From NCBI RefSeq assembly GCF_003265705.1, contig NW_020312827.1, positions 21,023,270 to 21,087,269 on the forward strand: a stretch of DNA of 64,000 nucleotides, read 5' to 3'. The position numbers were made by a program, and so were the translations under genes. The notes under the pieces are model-generated. The model had not been told where the DNA came from and ran no database searches. It saw nothing but the letters and a program-made list of their open reading frames with translations. How positions within the stretch are numbered: position 1 is the stretch's first letter; each line of letters begins with the position of its first letter. Shown here piece by piece: positions 23,210-35,278 of the stretch. This DNA comes from Callorhinus ursinus. Its lineage: Eukaryota; Chordata; Mammalia; Carnivora; Otariidae.

Positions 23210-23455
23210 TATAGCATATAGGTTATCTAGTTCAGTGTGTGAAGACAGCCCTACCTGGATCAAACCCAAAGTCTACTGCTTGCTGGCTGTGTGACCTTGG
23301 GCAAGTTCCTTTGCTTTTCTAGGCCCATTTCCTCTGTGAAAAACGGAAATAGTAATAGTATTTACCTAATCATGTTGGTGTGAGGATAAATGAGTTAATG
23401 CTTATAAACCACTAAATATAGTATCTGGCATGTGCTCAAAAATGTTAACTGAAAG
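23210..23455 (+). repeat. MIR SINE, sense, near full length
   Basis: The element carries GGCTGTGTGACCTTGGGCAA, GTTCCTTTGCTTTTCTAGGC, ATAGTAATAGTATTTACCTA, TGTGAGGATAAATGAGTTAA and ATCTGGCATGTGCTCAAAAA, in MIR order and orientation. It is 130 bp downstream of the exon ending at 23084. Confidence 0.88.
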
Positions 23456-23495
23456 TGTGATTACTCTGATCAATCTTCCTTGGCATGAACTAGAC

Positions 23496-23699
23496 CAGAG
23501 GTCAACAAACTATGGCCACTGGGCCAAATGTGGCCCATTGCCTATTTTTGTAAATAAAGTTTTATTGGAACACAGCCATTCCATTCATTTACTATTTGTG
23601 GGTGGTTTTTTGAAACTGGCAGCATTGAGGAGTTGTAAAAGAGACCATATGACCCACAAAGCCTGTCTGGCTCTTTTATAGAAAGTTTGCCAACCCCTG
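23496..23699. mobile_element. hAT-Charlie MITE with terminal inverted repeats
   Basis: The ends CAGAGGTCAACAAACT and AGTTTGCCAACCCCTG are inverted repeats. Inside are TTTTGTAAATAAAGTTTTATTG and GGAACACAGCCATTCC. The 8-bp flanks AACTAGAC (23488-23495) and GACTAGAC (23700-23707) differ at one base and show the CTAGA core typical of this group. It is non-coding and immobile. Confidence 0.88.
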
Positions 23700-23749
23700 G
23701 ACTAGACTATGGTCATACCATTCCAAAATTGAGATCACTTACCTTTTAG

Positions 23750-24320
23750 GTACCTTTTTTATTTTGAAATTTCAGACTTAGGAGGAAGTTGAAAAATTAG
23801 AACAAAGGATTTCTGTATGCCCTTTACCTAGATTCCTCCAATATTCACATTTTATATCTATGTTATAATAATAATAATTATAACAGTTATTATATATTAC
23901 ATATATATAATTTTTTTCAGCCAGTTGCAGATGTGATATAAATACTTTTACACCTAAATAATATGGTGTGTATGTTCTCTTCCATAATCACAGGAAATTA
24001 ACATTGGATCAGTACTATGATACAATCTATAGTTTTTATTCACATTTTGCCACTAACATCCTTTTCTGGTCCAGGATATAATACAGGGTCCATTTTGGTT
24101 TGTTGATGTTGTCTCATGACTAAATTTACATTATAGACTTTTGGCAGGAAACCCAGAGAATTGGTATTGCATTCTTCCCAGGATATCTTATTAGGAGGCC
24201 TATCTTATTAGCCATTTGTCCCATTACTGGTGAAAACTGAACATTTGGTTAAGGTGTTGTCTGCTAGGTTTCTCCACTGTAAATTTTACTATTATGCTTT
24301 TTTAAATATTTATTTTATGT
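23750..24320 (-). mobile_element. Old L1 3' fragment, antisense
   Basis: GTATGCCCTTTACCTAGATT, TTATTCACATTTTGCCACTA, GGTCCATTTTGGTTTGTTGA and AGAGAATTGGTATTGCATTC fit the antisense 3' end of an ancient L1. Confidence 0.6.
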
Positions 24321-24479
24321 GGAGATTCTTTGAAACTTGAAAATAGCTTATTATTGTATTTTCACCCACAGATTTTAGCATTTACTAATATTCTTTCATG
24401 AAACAATTATTACTATAGGTGATGCTAAATTGTGTTTTTTTTTTTTTACACATTCCATCACTTTTTCTGCATTTATTAA

Positions 24480-27400
24480 TTGGATTCCTACTGTGAGGAA
24501 AGACTTTGCTTTTTCCTTTAAATAATTAATGTTGGTGTAGATTTGTGAATTTCATTGTATTACATTGGTTATATTTTATAGAAAATTAATTTGAATTTCC
24601 CTTTAAGTGTGTCTTAGATTTATATGTAAAGTATAAAAATGAAAACAAAAAGATTTTAAAAAGGATTTCTTTTTCTTTTACAAAATGATTTTCTCTAAAA
24701 GTGGTGTTCTAAAAAGGCACTTATGTGTGCTTGAAGATCATTGACCCTTATAAATTGACGGATTGAAAATTTTTTTTAATTATTAGACACTGCCAATTGA
24801 AAATTCGCAAAAATGGCAACCCTGAAATTATAATGTAAGCAATAGAAAATCTTTTGTTTTCTAAAATTCCATTTTCCTCCATTTCACAAAAGGAGGCATA
24901 CCCTTGTTAGTTGGTAATTACTTTGAAGAGGATACTTTGTTGAATAATTAGATACAGCATGTGGGTAGCCTTTTTTTTTTTAAACCTTGATTTTTATACA
25001 TTTGTTCTCAAAGCAAATTGCATCTGGTGAGCATAAGAATAGACAATTGTTCTTCTTTGCAAGAGAAAATTAGAGAAATTTTCCGTACTTATTTTCTTTC
25101 TTTGCAGAATGCACAAAATTACAAAGAGGGAGAGGAAGATTGCTTCCCACCCCTATTCTTGAGAAACCAGAGCCTGAATATTTGCATTGTAATTGTCAAT
25201 TTGACTAAAAGCTTGAGCTGTGATTTGGAATTCCATCTCTGACAATACAGTAGAGGATCACTATTGATAAGAAATGTTTAATTTCATATTTTGTCACTTT
25301 AATGTAAGTGGTGACCTATACGCTTTTAAAAGGTGGTTTTTGGATTAAACAGTGCAGTGGAAGCTGGAAAGGATTAATTTAGGCTGATACGTTTTCCTAC
25401 TCCCAAGTTAAGTGGCTTAGGCTGTTCTGGAAAGGTCATGTTTAAGGAGAGGAAACACTTTGCTTTCTTTTCAATATTAAAAAATACTTTTGCAAAGACC
25501 TATACTGTATGATGATAGTAATTGATATATTTTGTTTCTGGCTATGGTGAGAAAAATGAATCTATAGGTGAGTAAGGAGATCTGGACTGTTAGCCACAGT
25601 GCTCTTCTGCCTCCCTAAAATGTATAATTCAATGTTAGTGAAAATTATGACATTTAAAAATTGTTAAGAGATTAAGAGTATTCATTAAAAATTCCAATGT
25701 CAGAGATTTCTAGGTATAATGTCATGGGGAGGCAATACGTACTTTTGGCTAAAACCCGCTTTTTTTAAATGATCTAATGAGGTCCTTAGGTCCTTGGAGC
25801 TTTATCTGTTCCCATTTAATGAAAAACACAGTATTAATCATTGGAAATTAGTTGACGAAGAGCCACTCTCCTCTTCTTGTTTAGAGGTCTTAAGGAACTG
25901 TTCACTCTTTAATGTGTTTGTGTGTGTTTTTTACCCCCTCTTGGTCTAAGCAGGAGGGCTGTGGACACTCTGGAATCTGCTTCCTTTATTGAGTCTCAAC
26001 TATGCATGTGCTACTGATATCACATGAATGTTACATTTTCTTAACTTGGTGAACATCTTCAACTGGCCTTCAGACTAGATTATATCTTTGTCTTCATTTG
26101 AATTACTTAAAATGAAGTACATGAGATAAATGCTGGATGCATATTTATATATGCCTTTCAGAACATTGCATAGCATATTAAAGTGCTAGTTCTCCCACTT
26201 ACCCCCCACCAAAAATATTCCATGCTTGCCAGTGATCTAGGGTGAATCAGGTGCCTCAAGGTTTAAAGGTACTTCATGGAGAAGTCTATGGGGAAGGTGA
26301 AGAATGGAATCTTAATTGAAGTTGGTGAAGATTAGTGGGGAATTGTGAAGTGTAAGATGGGAGCTCAGCTCAGTGGTTTTCAGTCTGTACATCTATGAGA
26401 AACCAGATTATGTGAGCCTCATCAATAATGTTAAAGCCTATACAGAAAAGTTAAAGTGATTGATAGATGTTTTTTCCTATATTTTTCTTCATCTTTTGGC
26501 ATCTGTACCAATTGCGAAAAACCTAATGAAGAAATAGCTATTTGTTCCTTCCCAGAAATGTCACTGTGGCTCCAGAGATGCTGAGTAATATGGATACTTC
26601 ACCTAAGAAAAGCCTTGGGTATAGTTTATTAATGTATTTAGTTTGGACTCATTAAGGGAGAAGCTTCTAAGGAAGCCAAGAATGTTTTCCTAATGTCCTC
26701 TTAATATAGCATCTCCCTTGAAATTTGTGTGTCACTTCAGAGGAGAATCTAGTCAGGCAAATGTTCTAAAGTGGCCTCATTAACCCCTTCCTGTTAAGAC
26801 TCTCCTACTTGGTTTGGATTGACAAGGAGACCTTTCTGAGGCTGGTACATTTTTGGACTTCACTTACCTTTCCAAGGCTGAATTGTATAACTTTTGCTTG
26901 GCACTTTACCCTCCTGTTTCCATAGTCAGTGCCCCGACATTTTCACGTATTTATTTCATAGTACAAGCATCCCCTTCCCCACTGATGTTACTTGATGCCT
27001 TTTATATAAATGCCCATTAAATCACTCTGATATTGACCAGCCCAATAGCTTCCCTGGGCTTTGAGAAAGACCAGTAGAATATACAAGTGAATGGGAGTTT
27101 AAAATATAAGCTCCGTGGAAAGCATGAGGAAGGCCCAGAAGATGCACCTTATTTTCCTAATCCTTGGGACATGAGCTCTAGAATGCAGTTCTTTTCAGGC
27201 CCAGGTGACCAGGTGGGATGTAGTAAGCACTGAGGATTACAGTAAGGGCGACAGGCAGGACCCTCAGACTACCAACAGCCTGAAAGCAGAGTATCACAAC
27301 AGGACAACTACATATAAATTATTTTGTAGGAAAATGTGTGTAGCTGGGGAAAATTCTAGAACTCCTCTAGTGTTTATTCTTTATGGGGTGGAGCTATATG

Positions 27401-27690
27401 TATAGGGGAAGTCTGAGCCTTATTTTAAGTCCTGGTTTTTATTCTTTTAATAAACCCTAATCCCATTGACTATTTTTCTCCTTTTGCAGTGATGGCTTTT
27501 TTCTCCTCACTGTTCTGTTTCTAGTGATCTATTTTACATGAGGTTTTTGTCCCAGGTTATTCCTAATTACTATTTCCTGATATTTAATTGTACTCATTTT
27601 GAGCATTTTGCATTTTTAACGTTTGACGTAGTATGCACTTAATAAATATTTGTCAAATGCATTAAGTAGTGACCATATTCATACACTGTT
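24480..27690. other. Largely unique intron sequence
   Basis: No recognisable transposon, RNA gene or splice-flanked coding block was found. The longest open frames (for example 25018-25242 and 27205-27405) have no recognisable motif and no splice or promoter context. The tail GTATGCACTTAATAAATATTT near 27630 looks like a short L2 or MIR end. Confidence 0.5.
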
Positions 27691-27842
27691 TTGATCCACT
27701 GTTTTAGTTTTTATTTCTCACATAAAGTATTTAATCATATATAATTTAAATAAATGTATAACTAAATGTGATCATATCATAAATGCTCATACATTCTCTT
27801 TTTAATTCAGCTTTTGTTTATTTATTTGCTTGGCCCATTTGT

Positions 27843-27855
27843 CCCCCCCCCCCCC
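27843..27855 (+). repeat. C13 homopolymer
   Basis: A run of about 13 C residues, prone to sequencing and assembly length error. Confidence 0.9.
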
Positions 27856-27859
27856 TTCT

Positions 27860-29925
27860 CTTATGTATTTTCTGATCATCAACCATTAACCCCACTCTCT
27901 AAGAAAAAGGAGCCAATGTGAACAGCCTGGGAGAGATCCCTTTATATTTTCCTTAATTATTACTCTTAATTATCCTAGACAGATGTATATGGACCATATA
28001 TACCTTTGCATATATAGGACTCTTTTGGTGTGTTTCATTTTAATAAAATGGGATCACATTTTATACACACATGTGCGTGCGCACACACACACACACACAC
28101 ACACTTCTGCTTTTTGGTTTTTCCTCTCACCAGTACTTTCTGGAAATTCCTTGAACTAGCTGATATGGTTCAAACTTAATCTTTTATTCCCATGGATGGA
28201 TTTTTATTATAATAGGGGCTATCATATTATCTTTACCAAAAGGTTTTAACCTTTTACATTTCTGTTAGTAAAATGGTTGAAAATGGCCCTTTGCCCTACA
28301 TTCTCTTTAATTTTTGCCAGGCTCACGGGTATAAAGTGTTAACTCATTTTTGTTTATTTGCATTTCTCTATTAGTCAATTTGAACATCTTTTCACATATT
28401 TTTTTGGCAGTTTGCATTTGTGCTGGTACAGTAGCTTGTTTATCATTTGCTCATTGGAAAATATTGGATTATTGTGTTTTCCCTCAGGAATTTTACTTTT
28501 TTAATGGCACGAGGAAGGAATCTGTTATTTTTTATGTGACTAATGAGTTGCCTCAGCATCATTTTTGAATAATTTGTTCTTTCCCCTCTGATTTAAATGC
28601 CACTTCTGTTATATATCTAGTTTCCTGTGTTATCTCTCTGGTTCTATATGCTTTTCTATTGATCTCTTTGTCTACCCCTGAACTGATATCATTTTATCTC
28701 CATTATAGCTTTCATTATATTTTGGTAAATGATAATGAAAATCTCTTGTCATGTTCCTTGAAAAATCCTGCTGGCATTTTGATTATAATTGTACTGACTA
28801 CATAGATTAATTTGAAGAGAGATGGTTTCTAATGTTCTTCAATAATGTTTTTGTAATTATATATAAAGGTCTTTTTTTTTTTTAAATAAAGGTTTTAACA
28901 GCTTTTGTTAGACTTATTCCTAGGTACCTTAGAGTTTTTCTTTCTATTGTGAATAGAATATTTTCTTCTATTACATCTCTGATTGGTTATCTGTAGTATA
29001 TAGGAGTGCAGTTGGTTTTATATGTGGCTCTTGTATGCAACAATTTTGCTTAATGATCTTATTTTATAATTTGTTAGCAGCTTTCATGTATTACTGTCAT
29101 GTACTGTACACTGTGTAGATAATCATATATTAAATGAAAGGCAATTTAGTCTCTAACTTTATAATTCTTTGTTGTTGCTCTACTGCACTGGCTAGAAACT
29201 TAAGTGCAATGTTGAATAGAAACAAAGATAGCAAGAATTCTTGCTTTATTTCTGTTTTTTATAGGGATGCTTCTAAAGTGTTAATCTTGTTGCATATTGT
29301 TTGCTCCTGGTTTTTTCAGTGCTGTCCTTTTTCAGATTAAGAACATTGCCTTCTATTCCTAGGTTTCCAAGATTTTACTCTAGTTTTTTTTTAGCTTTAG
29401 TTTCACTCTATTTTGTGACCGGTTTCATGGATATGAATTAATTACTTGTTGGTCAATTATTTTTTAATCTGTAGTGTTTCTCTTGATATTAGCATTCTTT
29501 GAGTTACTGTTTTCTTGACATATGATTTTTCTGCTATATTCTCATCCTTCCTTTGTAACTTATTTTTGTATGTTTCTTATAAACACCTTATAGCTGGACT
29601 TTAAAAATCTCATTTGATAAATTATGTCTTTTAATGGCTGGGTTAGTCGGTTTATACTTAAAATTACTGATGCATTTGGAAATGTTTTTATCCTTTTCTT
29701 TGTCTTTTTAACATCTCTTCTTTTTTTGTTGTTGGTCCCCCCCCTTTTTTTTGTTTTGTACTGGATTGAAATGTGTTATATATTCATTTTTATACTTCTA
29801 ACTTTGATTAGATTTCCATTTTTTAGATGGTTATTCTCAAATTTAAAAATTGCATCTATACAAATTGTTCTAAGAAATCTGTGCTCTAAGCACAGTGATT
29901 TCCTTTCCATGTCTTATTAGAACAC
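27860..29925 (-). mobile_element. Old L1 (3' region and ORF2), antisense, decayed
   Basis: The stretch contains TGGACCATATATACCTTTGC, TGGATGGATTTTTATTATAA, TCTATTAGTCAATTTGAACA, TAGTAAAATGGTTGAAAATG, TATTCCTAGGTACCTTAGAG and other phrases of antisense L1 ORF2. Many stops in every frame. A (CA)11 tract lies at 28082-28104. Confidence 0.65.
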
Positions 29926-30036
29926 TTTTCTTCTGACCCTCAGCAAACTTTTATCTTCTCATCCTTCAGGTTTAATTGTTGCCACCTCTTCAGAGAGAAC
30001 TGCCCTGCCCCTCCCTTTTCTAAAATAGCTCTTTTC

Positions 30037-30124
30037 GGGCAACCCTGTTGAGACTCCTCTCACTCTTGAGAGCTTTTTCTGTATCTCCACTTAATAAACT
30101 TTTATCTCTTTACTCACACACACA
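30037..30124 (+). mobile_element. Retroposed short fragment with poly(A) signal, LTR R/U5-like
   Basis: The 88-bp insert lies between two perfect copies of AAAATAGCTCTTTTC (30022-30036 and 30125-30139). It starts GGGCAACCCTGTTGAGAC, has the AATAAA signal in ACTTAATAAACTTTTATC and ends in an A/CA-rich tail about 20 nt later. This layout (capped-start-like GGG, AATAAA, tail, target duplication) suggests a processed transcript. The text resembles the R region of an endogenous retroviral LTR, which I infer from style only. Confidence 0.55.
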
Positions 30125-30141
30125 AAAATAGCTCTTTTCTG

Positions 30142-30317
30142 GAATGCCTGGTGGCTCATTTGGTTGAGTGTTTGACTCTTGATTTTGGCTCAGGTCATGA
30201 TCTCAGGGTCCTGAGATCAAGCGCCGAGTGGAGCTCCATGCTCACCAGGGAGTCTGCTTGAAATTTTCTCCCTCTGCCTCCCGCCCCCCCCAATAAATAA
30301 ATAAATCTTTGAAGAAT
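30142..30317 (+). mobile_element. Can-SINE, sense
   Basis: The head GAATGCCTGGTGGCTCATTT, then GGCTCAGGTCATGATCTCAG, and the tail CAATAAATAAATAAATCTTT. It is flanked by AAAATAGCTCTTTTCTG (30125-30141) and AAAGTAGCTTTTTTCTG (30318-30334), imperfect target repeats. One of four SINEs in the sense direction of CEP128. Confidence 0.92.
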
Positions 30318-30545
30318 AAAGTAGCTTTTTTCTGCTGCATTGTTTTCTGTCATGTCATATTTATCTTTTCATAGCACTTAACACCATCTATAATTGTATA
30401 TTTGTTTATGTTATTGTATGTCTTCCCCACTAAAATGGGAACTCTGTTGGCAGGAACTTTGTCCATCACACCTGTTTTCTGGGGCATGTAATGCAGTGTT
30501 TATCCCACGGCAGACAGTCTGTGAATAGTTGTTGAAGGAATGACC

Positions 30546-32008
30546 ATTGTTTTCACATGTGAGTGACCATTTGGCTGCATGCAACACTCTTGGTTAAAAA
30601 AACAAACTTTTTTCTCTCTCAGAGTTTTGTCTGTGTTTTATTATACTACTGCTCTTACTCCTGCAGAGAAGAAAGTGAATGTTAACAAATTTGTTCAACT
30701 TTAAAGTTGAATATGTAGCAGTTGAAATGATTTAACTGAAATCCCACAAGCATTCTTCAAGAATTAAGACAATCACAGTTAAATTTTAACTTTTTAGAAA
30801 GAATATTTTGATATGGTACTTTACTTTTCTTCATATTATGTTGGGAATTTAGGACAGCTAAATTTCTGATTTCTTGGTGCCTAACAGATGAAGTTAGAAA
30901 AAAATTTAGACTAGAACTGCTCAGATATATGAATTCTGAAAGTAAAATCTCTTTAAGATATTAATTATGGATTTCTGAAACTGTTAATTCAACTGTGAGG
31001 ATGTGAATGAACCAACACCTCATGGGGTTGTTCCCATTATGGGTCAATATCAAAGGCTGATTGACTTTGGTTTGGAGACATAGCAAATAATGGACAGAAA
31101 AGACTTGAGATAGTTTTTTTCCTTTGTAATTTTCAGAATGTTTGAAAATTCTTTTAATATATGTTTTTCACATGATTTACACTATGTGTTTCAAATTTAG
31201 ATAAAAGTCTTAGGAGAGTACTCGAAAATAGGGAATGACTACATGTTTTTGACCACTAGTCGTCAGTATTGAACCATCAGTTGTGACCCAGCAGGCATCC
31301 TTCATTTAAGTTGCTAAACTTTCTTGGAAAATGATGATAATATATATATCTCAACTATTAGGGCTCCCTGAAAGTGTACTTGGCACAAACATTGCAACTG
31401 AAAAAGAATATAATTAACTATTGCTATTTGGAAATTTAAATTTGAAACAGTGCTGCTTTCTACAGTTGAAAAATAAAATATGACACATTGAGTATTATAT
31501 ATGAAGACATTTGTTATATTTAACACTAAAACTATCATTTTTATGCCTTTTTGCTGGAGTTTCTTTTATGCTTCCTATTTAGGGTTACAGTTCTTCCTCC
31601 TTCCCTCCCTCTGTGGAAAAAATCTTTTTACATATAGTAAAAGAATTAGAGATTGTAATTTGATATGAGAGTTTCTGTCACTGGAATCATGTATTCCCAT
31701 GCCCTTGTCCATGGTTCATGTATCTAATCTATACAGGAATGTCCCAAAGATACTTTCCCTACATTTTTATCTTATATAGATCCAAACTCTTTCTCCTAAT
31801 TATCGTTTTCTTTTCCTTGATCATCACTGCCTTTGTTCCTTGTCCACTCAACCCAGTTACAGTCATTTTCCACTGGTGTTCTAATGTTGTTTGATTTTCC
31901 TTTGTGTGATCTTGTTTGTGTTTCTTTCACCTGATACAAAAGCATTTTTTATAGCTGTATGACTCCTTGCATTTCTAGTTAACTTACATTTTTATTCAGT
32001 ACCCTAGA

Positions 32009-32043
<35 letters not shown>

Positions 32044-32370
32044 ACTGAAGCTGTGGTATTATTACTCAAGAAATGAGAAATTGTTTAGGTTTTTCTATCA
32101 TCTTTTATGGTCAAGTTAGAACACTATTTACACCTATAACCTTATGTTGTCATTCCATGGGCTTATTTGGCAGTGAGAAAAAGTTTTCAGTTTCCTGTTT
32201 TTCATCTGAGATTGAGAACCTGAAGCATTGTTAGGCAATATCAGACTTGGATGGGAATCAAGTCAGAGTGGTGCTGTGATTTAAAGCCACAAAGCCTGGG
32301 CAGACTTGGGTTGCTAGAGTTCCATTTCCTGTTCTTTCCCCTCCTGACCTGGGAACTTGAATAGAAGGTG
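30546..32370. other. Largely unique intron with one (TG)n
   Basis: No transposon or gene was recognised apart from a (TG)14 tract at 32011-32039. The open frame at 31314-31538 (minus) has no supporting context. Confidence 0.5.
32011..32039 (+). repeat. (TG)14 microsatellite
   Basis: A pure TG run, likely polymorphic in length. Confidence 0.95.
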
Positions 32371-32479
32371 CTAAATTGTGTCTTTCTGTGTGGTTCAGCC
32401 TAGTGAGTCGCTCCTATGATTTATTTCTTCTAAAAGGATGGATACTCGTCTTGATGACAAAAGCAATGTTAACTTTATA

Positions 32480-33475
32480 TTTAAAAAATTTTATGTGGTT
32501 CCTTTATGTTCTCACCTTTACCATTTCTCTCATCCTTCACATCCTGTCCATCATTAAATTCTGTCAGCTCTATTTATTTTTAAAGATTTTATTCACTTTA
32601 GAGAATAGATGGAGGGAGAGAGAAAGCACAAGCAGGAGGAAGAGTAGAGGAAGAGGGGCAAGCGGACTCTGTGCTGAGCGGACACAGGGCTTGATCCTGT
32701 GACCCTGACATCATGACCTGAGCCAAAATCAAGAGTCGGACGCTTAATGGACTGAGCCACCCAGGCACAACATCAGTAATATTTAAAAAATATTTTCTGA
32801 ACTGATGACTCCTCATCCCCTCTATCATCTATCCTCTTGTCTCTGTTTTCTCCTGCTTGGGCTGGTGCAGTAGCCAGCCCCCTTGCTCCCATTCTTACCT
32901 TCCTGTAGTCTTTTCCCCACAGAACCAGATAGTGCCACATCATTCTTCAGAACCCTTCAGTGGTTTCTTTATGATATTCAGAATGAAATATAAAGTGCTC
33001 AGCCTACAAGACCCCTGTCGTATGGTTCCTGCGTGCCCACTCCCCTAATTCTCTGTCGTTCTTCTTATCCACTCTAGGCCAACTACACTTGCCTTCTTGC
33101 TTTTCCACAGACATGCCGGGCACCCTCCTGCTCTTGGACATTTGCACTTTCCATTTCCAGAGCCAGGAATTTTCAACTCTGGAAAGAGTTGCATTGCTGT
33201 TTACCATCATGTCATTCAGAGCCCTACTTCAGCAAGACCTTATTAACTATCCTAGATAAACCCATTCTTCACTCCTGAGCCTCTTAAACTGCCATATTTT
33301 TTTTTATTAATGCTTTTTATTGTCATCTGTCCATCCCCTGACCAGAATGCAGGCTTTAAGAAGGCAGGCACTTTGTTCACTGCTGTATCTTCAGTACCTA
33401 GAGCTATGGCTGGCATGGAATAAGGGCCCAATAAGTGTTTCTTGGAGGAAGGGATGAATAAATATTGTCTACTAT
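32480..33475 (+). mobile_element. L2 LINE, 3' part, split by a SINE
   Basis: The region shows CATCATTCTTCAGAACCCTT, CAGTGGTTTCTTTATGATAT, CATGCCGGGCACCCTCCTGC, TGGACATTTGCACTTTCCAT and the 3' end GCAGGCACTTTGTTCACTGC, TGTATCTTCAGTACCTAGAG, CCCAATAAGTGTTTCTTGG. This is the order of the L2 3' region on the + strand. Confidence 0.75.
32579..32768 (-). mobile_element. Can-SINE, antisense
   Basis: TTTTAAAGATTTTATTCACT, the A/G-rich body, ATCATGACCTGAGCCAAAAT and the head GGACTGAGCCACCCAGGCAC. The target duplication is not clear to me. Confidence 0.88.
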
Positions 33476-33713
33476 GTAGTCAGAACTATACATAGTAAAA
33501 TATTCAGCCTATACTTTCACATAGTTAGTAGATGCCAGGTACTGTGCTGCAGACTAGAGATTTAATGGTACTTAAAGCATTGTCTTGACTTTGACGGACC
33601 CCCAGTTTAGCTGAGAAAGAAATGTTAATAATCTCTGTAATTCACTAAGGGTGTTATTTCAGTTTTGAAATAGGCCTCAGAGGAGCCCAGAGGGGAAATA
33701 GTTATCTCTTCTT

Positions 33714-33892
33714 TTTTCAACTTTTTATTTTATTATGTTACGTTAATCATCATACATTACATCATTAGTTTTTGATGTAGTGTTCCATGATTCATTGTTT
33801 GTGTATAACACCCAGTGCTCCATGCAGTACGTGCCCTCTTTAATACCCATCACCAGGCTAACCCATCCCCCACCCCCCTCCCCTCTAGAACC
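33714..33892 (-). mobile_element. Very short 5'-truncated L1 3' end, antisense
   Basis: Only the last 179 bp of a carnivore L1 3' UTR is present, reading GTTAATCATCATACATTACA to CCCCTCCCCTCTAGAACC on +. The perfect 17-bp direct repeat AATAGTTATCTCTTCTT flanks it at 33697-33713 and 33893-33909. Matching open frames on both strands here are by-products of the L1 3' UTR. Confidence 0.93.
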
Positions 33893-34913
33893 AATAGTTA
33901 TCTCTTCTTGACCCTCTGGGAAAATTTGAGTGGAAGAAGTGGCATTTTTGCTGAGACTTTGTGTTTTCAAATAATTTTAGGCATTTCTTTTATGAATGTG
34001 ATTCTATCCCATTGCTTATTGCTACACGATAAGCACTTTACCAGTCCATGGCCGAAATACATATTTATAAATTCTGACTCAATATAGTTTTGATTTACAA
34101 TATTGTTCTTTGTCTTACTATTTTATACCATGTTAATTATTTTCTTCTCTCTTCTGTGTTTGTTACCTGTGAATTACTTATTTTTTTGCAAAGATAAAGT
34201 AAACACTTTTCTGTAAGTTTGTGAAAGAACCATTAATGTTACCATGCCGATAAAAAGGAAATAGATGGAAAAGAATGATTTTCTATTATAGGATTTGTCT
34301 TTCAAAGCTGGTTGAACACTATTTGGCATAGCTTGAAATGTGCAGGTCCAAGACATCAGGTTCTCCAGTCTTCTTCCTTAGTCTTAGGGTGCCTCCTGTA
34401 CCCTACCCCTGCTGATTTAACCTGTAAGTCTGTTTTATTAGGCTTTGATCATTTCAGATGACACTAAAACCCTTTTAATATTTTTTTCTGTGGAAAATAT
34501 CATTTTCCCCAAAACTCCTTGTAGAAGAGAAGCTGGAAGAGATCTTGTGTGTTGTCTCTTTCAACCTTGTACTCACTCAGTACTTGAATTTCCATTCACA
34601 GAGCAAAATTCCCATGTGGTTCATGCATATTATAGACAGTTTCCACAAACCATGTTACCTCTCTTTTATTGGGTAGTATTGATAGTAATAGCTGGTTGGA
34701 TTAAAGAATATTCCAGATCATATATTTCAGGAGCCTGCTATTTAATATTGATAAAACAAAAGTTGAAAGTATAGAACTGTATCCTACATCATAAGAGAAG
34801 TGAAATGCCAAGTGTTAGGACGCTAGGGAAGGTTTTTGGGTTCCTTTGAAGGGTGCAGTTTTATGAGATGATGTGTAGATGTCAGTTGTCCTGAGATTCT
34901 TAAAATCTCATTT

Positions 34914-35107
34914 TTTTTTTTTTAAAGATTTTATTTTTATTTACTTGAGAGAGAGAGAATGGGAGAAAGCACGAGAGGGAAGAGGGTCAGAGGGAGAAGC
35001 AGACTCCCCGCTGAGCGGGGAGCCCGATGCGGGACTCGATCCCAGGACTCCAGGATCATGACCTGAGCCGAAGGCAGTCGCCTAACCAACTGAGCCACCC
35101 AGGCGCC
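34914..35107 (-). mobile_element. Can-SINE, antisense, well preserved
   Basis: Poly(T), AAAGATTTTATTTTTATTTA, GAAGCAGACTCCCCGCTGAG, GATGCGGGACTCGATCCCAG and head CCAACTGAGCCACCCAGGCG. A perfect 15-bp direct repeat CTTAAAATCTCATTT flanks it at 34899-34913 and 35108-35122. Several CpGs survive, which suggests a fairly recent insertion. Confidence 0.95.
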
Positions 35108-35278
35108 CTTAAAATCTCATTTCTGTATATATCATCTCTTCTTAGGCTTTTTACTTTATTAAGAAAATACTACCTAAGGATGTTAATTATTAAATGTTTG
35201 CAGTGTACTTTCTATCCCCTTTCACTTCTCCGTTTCAACAACCTTTCTCCAAAATCCTCCAATGTATGTAACTATTTT

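Larger units (their letters stand above)
29926..30545 (+). mobile_element. L2 LINE 3' end, split by two insertions
   Basis: ATCCTTCAGGTTTAATTGTT, GCCACCTCTTCAGAGAGAAC and, after the insertions, ACTAAAATGGGAACTCTGTTG and CAGTGTTTATCCCACGGCAG with GAATAGTTGTTGAAGGAATG follow the L2 3' end on the + strand. A short LTR-like insert (30037-30124) and a SINE (30142-30317) interrupt it at one point. Confidence 0.75.

Noticed and set aside
33743..34087. Open frames on both strands with Pro/Ser-rich or Gly-rich peptides
   Set aside because: The same peptides recur at 35343-35575, 47956-48303 and 63121-63364, because all are translations of the L1 3' UTR.
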